Below are positions 60,382-64,000 of a DNA stretch of 64,000 bases, piece by piece (within the stretch, counting starts at the first letter, position 1; every line of letters starts with the position of its first letter). The notes below the pieces were generated by a model. The model was not told the DNA's origin. It saw only the letters and a program-made list of their open reading frames with translations, and searched no databases. This DNA comes from JAGRCP01 sp942490705 (lineage in GTDB: Bacteria; Chloroflexota; Anaerolineae; Caldilineales; Caldilineaceae). The DNA lies in NCBI GenBank assembly GCA_942490705.1, contig CALNXY010000014.1, positions 62,001-126,000 of the forward strand, read 5' to 3'. Made by a program: the position numbers and the translations under genes.

Positions 60382-61872
60382 ATGCGCATTCTCTATATCG
60401 ACATCGATTCCATGCGACCGGACCATCTTTCCTGCTACGGCTACCATCGCCAGACTTCGCCCAACATCGACGGCGTGGCTGAGGAGGGGGTGCGCTTCAA
60501 CAATTTCTATACCACGGACGCACCCTGCGCGCCCTCGCGCACGGCGTTCTTCACCGGCATGTTTGGCATTCGCACCGGCGTTGTCAATCATGGCGGCACC
60601 TATGCCGACATGCCCATCGAAGGAGCGGAACGGGGCTTTCGCAGCCGCGCGGGCGTCGAATCCTTTGCCGCCAAGCTGCGTCAGGCGGGCTTCCACACGG
60701 CCAGCATCAGCCCCTTCCCCAACCGCCACACGACCTACCAGATCTGGTACGCTTTCACCGAAACCTACGACACGGGACGGGGCGGCCAGGAGAATGCCGA
60801 CGAGATGTATCCGCCGGCCAAACGGTGGCTGGAGGCCAACGGTCAGCGCGACAACTGGTTCCTTCACGTCAATTTCTGGGACCCCCACACGCCCTACGAT
60901 CACCCGGCCGACTACGGCAATCCCTTCGCCGACGAGCCGATTGAGGAGTGGATCACCCAGGCGCTGATCGACGAGCAGAACGCCAGCTTTGGCCCCCACA
61001 GCGCGGCCGAGGTGCCCGGCTATTCCGATCAGTTGCCGCCCGTCTGGACCATGGGCGTCGGCCACATCCGCGACCTTGCCGACGCCAAGGCCCACATGGA
61101 CGGCTATGACACAGGCATTCATTACGCCGATCACTACGTGGGCAAGCTGATCGAGGATCTGAAGGCGCTCGGCATCTACGAGGATACCGTAATCATCATC
61201 AGCGCCGACCATGGCGAAAACCAGGGCGAACTCAACGTCTGGGGCGATCATCAGACCGCGGACCAGTGCACGAGCCGCCTGCCCCTCATCGTGCGCTGGC
61301 CGGGCGTGACCGATGACCAGGCGGGCCAAGCGCGCGACGGGCTCCACTACCATCTGGATCTGCCATCGACCATTCTGGACCTTGTCGGCGGACAGCAGCC
61401 CGAAATGTGGGACGGGCAGAGCTTCGCCGCTGCGTTGACAACCTCAGCAGATAAGGGCCGCGACTTCCTTGTACTGAGCCAGGGCGCATGGAGCTGCCAG
61501 CGCTCGGTGCGATGGGACAATTGGCTGCTCATCCGCACCTATCATACCGGCTTAAAAGACTTTCCCGAATATATGCTGTTTGACATCGAAGCCGATCCCC
61601 ACGAGACTATGAATCTTGCCGCCAGCCGTCCCGATGTGCTCGGTGAAGGCTTACGCTGTATGGATGAGTGGATGGGCGAGCAGATGTATCGAGGTTTGCG
61701 GGGCGATCCCTTCTGGGGCGTGATTGCGGAAGGCGGGCCGCTCCACGCCAACGCCAACAGCCAGAATTGGCAAGAATATCTCGACCATTTGCGCGCCACC
61801 GGACGTGGTCACCACGCCGATGCCCTGGACGAATACCAGGGCCGGCCCATGCGCACAGGACTGGAAGTCTAG
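60382..61872 (+). CDS. Sulfatase (formylglycine-type), 2
   Basis: 496 residues. MRILYIDIDSMRPDHLSCYG gives the metal ligands, with Cys49 in APCAPSRTAFFTG (C-x-P-S-R) as formylglycine site. SADHGENQGELNVWGDH holds the second metal site. The C-terminal part (LFDIEADPHETMNLA) is typical. It shares the fold of the first sulfatase but differs in sequence, so the two likely have different esters. AAGGAG lies seven bases before the ATG. An MFS transporter gene follows after a hairpin. Confidence 0.94.
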   Translation: MRILYIDIDSMRPDHLSCYGYHRQTSPNIDGVAEEGVRFNNFYTTDAPCAPSRTAFFTGMFGIRTGVVNHGGTYADMPIEGAERGFRSRAGVESFAAKLRQAGFHTASISPFPNRHTTYQIWYAFTETYDTGRGGQENADEMYPPAKRWLEANGQRDNWFLHVNFWDPHTPYDHPADYGNPFADEPIEEWITQALIDEQNASFGPHSAAEVPGYSDQLPPVWTMGVGHIRDLADAKAHMDGYDTGIHYADHYVGKLIEDLKALGIYEDTVIIISADHGENQGELNVWGDHQTADQCTSRLPLIVRWPGVTDDQAGQARDGLHYHLDLPSTILDLVGGQQPEMWDGQSFAAALTTSADKGRDFLVLSQGAWSCQRSVRWDNWLLIRTYHTGLKDFPEYMLFDIEADPHETMNLAASRPDVLGEGLRCMDEWMGEQMYRGLRGDPFWGVIAEGGPLHANANSQNWQEYLDHLRATGRGHHADALDEYQGRPMRTGLEV

Positions 61873-61881
61873 CCGCTTGGG

Positions 61882-61928
61882 AATCATTCCCGGCGGGCGG
61901 TTGGATATTGAACCCGCCGGGAATGATT
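61882..61928 (+). terminator. Hairpin between sulfatase 2 and the MFS gene
   Basis: AATCATTCCCGGCGGG and CCCGCCGGGAATGATT pair perfectly over 16 bases around a 15-base loop, starting ten bases after the stop codon and ending 16 bases before the next ATG. T-poor, but a terminator or translation-controlling stem is likely. Confidence 0.6.
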
Positions 61929-61944
61929 GGTAGAATCGGCCCTC

Positions 61945-63225
61945 ATGCAGAAAACGGACATCACAGCGACTTTGCAGCAACGCCTGATCGGCACGCTCTT
62001 CACGGCCGAGAGTCTCTTCGCCGCGGCCCAGATTGCCGCGCTGACGCTGATGCCGGTGGTGGCGGCAGAACTTTCCGGACAGGATGTGCTGGCCGGCGTC
62101 CCCACCACCGCGATGCTGGTGGGCCAGGCGGCCGCAGCCTACTTCATCGGCTCGCTCATGGACCGCCTCGGCCGGCGGACCGGGCTGACGCTGGGCTACC
62201 TCGTGGCCACGCTCGGCGCCATTGTGGCGACCGCGGCAGTGAGCTGGAGCGCCTTCCTGGTCCTCTGCATTGGCGCCGGCATGATGGGCGTAGGACGGGG
62301 CGCGGGGCTACAGGCTCGCTTCGCCGCGGCGGAAATCGAGCCGCCCCAGCGGCAGGCCCGGGCCATCGGCATTATCGTCTTTGCCGGCACAATCGGCGCC
62401 GTCGTCGGTCCCCTGCTGGTAGCGCCCTCACAGCGTTGGGCGGAGTTCTTCGGTTTTGCACTACGCGCTGGTCCGTATCTGGCTGCCGCGGCGCTCTTCT
62501 ACGGCGCCGTGCTGGTTACCTTCTTTCTACTGCGGCCCGATCCCATGACGGTGCGCCAGGCCTGGGCCTCTGATGAGGCCTCTGATGAGGCCTCTAGTGA
62601 AGAGCCCGATGCGCCGCCCACTGCGCAATCATCGCAAAGCCTGCGCCAAATCTTCACGCCGACAGACGTTCGTCTGGCCCTGGCCGCCATGCTGATCGGC
62701 CAGTTGGTCATGGTGCTCATCATGGTCACGACGCCGCTCTACATGAACAGGCAGGCCTATAGCGATGGCGCAATCTCTGTCGTCATGGCCGGCCACACGC
62801 TGGGTATGTTTGGGCTGGCCGCGCTGACCGGCTGGCTCATCGATCGCGTGGGGCGCAAGCGCATGATCTCTGCCGGCGCGGTGGTTCTGATCGTTGCGAG
62901 CCTGCTGGCGCCGATTGCGTATGGCCTGCCCCTGCTGGTCGGTGCGCTCTTTCTGCTTGGCCTGGGCTGGAACTTCTGCTTCATTGCCGGATCCTCGCTG
63001 CTTTCCACGTCGCTCGGCGAGCAGGAGCGAGGGCGCGCGCAGGGCGCCAACGATATGTTTGTGGCCCTGGCCGCGGGCGTCGGCAGCATCAGCACAGGGC
63101 CCCTTTACATGCTCGGCGGGATTGTGCTGATTTGCGGTCTCGGGCTGGCCATCTCCTTTGGCTTGCTGGCAGGCACGCTGTGGGTCGAACGACGGACGCC
63201 TGCGCTTGTCACTGCGGGCGATTGA
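61945..63225 (+). CDS. MFS transporter
   Basis: About 426 residues in twelve helices. The motif GSLMDRLGRRTGLTLGY between helices 2 and 3 is the MFS A-motif, and a second copy, GWLIDRVGRKRMISAG, occurs in the second half. A charged, Glu/Asp/Ser-rich loop (~205-225) contains an ASDEASDEASSE repeat. Substrate is unknown; sulfatases upstream could supply or receive it. ATG 61945 is preferred to 61927 because the family N-terminus starts there. Confidence 0.9.
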   Translation: MQKTDITATLQQRLIGTLFTAESLFAAAQIAALTLMPVVAAELSGQDVLAGVPTTAMLVGQAAAAYFIGSLMDRLGRRTGLTLGYLVATLGAIVATAAVSWSAFLVLCIGAGMMGVGRGAGLQARFAAAEIEPPQRQARAIGIIVFAGTIGAVVGPLLVAPSQRWAEFFGFALRAGPYLAAAALFYGAVLVTFFLLRPDPMTVRQAWASDEASDEASSEEPDAPPTAQSSQSLRQIFTPTDVRLALAAMLIGQLVMVLIMVTTPLYMNRQAYSDGAISVVMAGHTLGMFGLAALTGWLIDRVGRKRMISAGAVVLIVASLLAPIAYGLPLLVGALFLLGLGWNFCFIAGSSLLSTSLGEQERGRAQGANDMFVALAAGVGSISTGPLYMLGGIVLICGLGLAISFGLLAGTLWVERRTPALVTAGD

Positions 63226-63250
63226 GGGCGTACGGCAGAAGGAATGATGC

Positions 63251-63922
63251 GTGAACATGACCGAATCTCCCCAAAACATCATCACCGGCCTCCGCTATCA
63301 GAAGAAGAACAAGGAGCGGGTCAACGTCTATCTCGACGGCAAGTACGCATTTGCCGTGACCGAGCTGGTGGCAGCCGAGCTGCGGCGCGGCCAGCAGCTG
63401 AGCCCGGCGGAGATCGACGCCCTACAGGATGATGATTTGCGCAACAAGGCCTACAATCTGGCCGTGCGCTTCCTGGGCTACCGGCCGCGCAGCCGCCACG
63501 AGGTGGAGCAGCACTTGCGGCGCAAGGAATACGAACCCGATGTCGTTGCCCATGCCATTGGCAAACTGGAGGAGCGCAACTACCTGGACGACCGCGCCTT
63601 TGCCCAGTTCTGGGTCGAGAATCGCAGCCAATTTCGTCAACGGGGCACACGCGCCCTGCGCTATGAGCTACGTCAGAAGGGCGTCGAGGATGCGATCATC
63701 GACGAACTGACCGGTGAGGTGGATGAAGATGCGCTGGCCTGGGCCGCGGTTCAGCCCAAGCTGGCAGGCTGGCAACGACTCGAGCGGCGGGCGTTTGAGC
63801 AGAAGTTGATCGGCTTCCTCAATCGCCGCGGCTTCAATTTCGGCACGGCGCGCAGCGTCAGCGATCGGGCGTGGGATACGCTGCATGGCGATGGATCAGA
63901 TGACGATTGGGTCGATGAGTAG
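63251..63922 (+). CDS. recX: RecX-family regulator of RecA
   Basis: 223 residues made of three-helix repeats: AYNLAVRFLGYRPRSRHEVEQHL, AIGKLEERNYLDDRAFAQFWVENR and RAFEQKLIGFLNRRGFNF. RecX binds RecA filaments and limits their growth. The normal RecX has ~150-270 residues. GTG 63251 or ATG 63257 could be the start. recA is not in the window. The next frame begins 13 bases after the stop. Confidence 0.92.
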   Translation: MNMTESPQNIITGLRYQKKNKERVNVYLDGKYAFAVTELVAAELRRGQQLSPAEIDALQDDDLRNKAYNLAVRFLGYRPRSRHEVEQHLRRKEYEPDVVAHAIGKLEERNYLDDRAFAQFWVENRSQFRQRGTRALRYELRQKGVEDAIIDELTGEVDEDALAWAAVQPKLAGWQRLERRAFEQKLIGFLNRRGFNFGTARSVSDRAWDTLHGDGSDDDWVDE

Positions 63923-63935
63923 GGAGGAATAACAA

Positions 63936-64000
63936 GTGAGCGATACGCCACAATCAGGCCGCTTTGCGGCGCTGGATCAACGCGAAATCAATCGCGAAAC
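63936..64000 (+). CDS. Unknown protein, 3' partial at the window edge
   Basis: A GTG start with AGGGAGGA seven bases upstream opens the frame MSDTPQSGRFAALDQREIN, which runs off the window. The 21 residues are too few to recognise a family. It follows recX closely and is probably co-transcribed. Confidence 0.55.
   Translation, partial: MSDTPQSGRFAALDQREINRE

Noticed and set aside
58980..61353. Long minus-strand frames opposite the sulfatases (58980-60191 and 60202-61353).
   Set aside because: They run antisense to clear sulfatase genes with formylglycine motifs; long antisense frames are expected in GC-rich DNA.
1..64000. tRNA or rRNA genes.
   Set aside because: No conserved T-loop/CCA-type or 16S/23S/5S sequence was recognised on reading either strand, though a tRNA scan was not run.

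Overview
The window is high-GC bacterial DNA, dense in genes and largely organised in short operons. The gene set suggests a member of the Chloroflexota, perhaps near the Anaerolineae or Caldilineae. The hints are a stand-alone BTAD-type regulator, several membrane and GT2 glycosyltransferases, alanine/glutamate-rich lipoproteins, a fused FeS/NrfD subunit and many small palindromic repeats. No rRNA or tRNA gene was recognised, so the taxonomy is an inference. Both edges cut genes: the C-terminal end of an SbcC/Rad50-like ATPase at the left and the first codons of an unknown protein after recX at the right.

Layout. Positions 1-9.6 kb hold envelope and glycan genes on the minus strand (two GT2 enzymes, an FlgD-like lipoprotein, a GT39-type transferase, a flippase-like membrane protein, a methyltransferase), interrupted by a universal stress protein and a Leu/Glu-type amino acid dehydrogenase. 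Positions 9.6-10.8 kb form a decayed region with an internally deleted serine hydrolase, a dispersed repeat and a MITE-like element. They lead into an ABC-F gene with an attenuator-like leader. Positions 12.5-22.4 kb carry an NrtR-like Nudix regulator, a ClC exchanger, VOC, FkbM, LtaS-like, YceI and class-A-beta-lactamase-like proteins and a methyltransferase. Positions 22.7-26.6 kb are a TetR-controlled HlyD/FtsX/ATPase export operon.

The most coherent block is 28.2-43.4 kb, a sulfur-oxidation island. It has a persulfide dioxygenase with two rhodanese domains, a SulP anion permease, a split YeeE/YedE (thiosulfate-type) transporter, a small YgaP-like membrane protein, a four-cluster ferredoxin fused to an NrfD membrane subunit, a cytoplasmic molybdopterin oxidoreductase, a triple-repeat DUF1641 protein, a type II sulfide:quinone oxidoreductase and a TorD-like chaperone. 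Together these could take sulfide to persulfide, then sulfite, then sulfate (SoeABC-like last step), with electrons going to quinone. Further right are a ten-heme cytochrome of the octaheme tetrathionate reductase family (46.7-48.4 kb), a membrane-anchored cytochrome c, and an FmdB / CsoR-family / OsmC operon under a perfect 33-bp palindrome. That CsoR protein has Cys-Tyr-Cys where copper sensors have Cys-His-Cys, so it may be a persulfide sensor (CstR-like).

Other parts are an OmpR-type two-component system, a 1.25-kb tandem array of about 169-bp hairpin-rich units (45.48-46.74 kb) with a relative at 54.6 kb, an iodotyrosine-deiodinase-like flavoprotein, a TroABCD-like Mn/Zn importer whose promoter carries a DtxR/MntR-like box, an MBL-fold RNA nuclease, two formylglycine sulfatases, an MFS transporter and recX.
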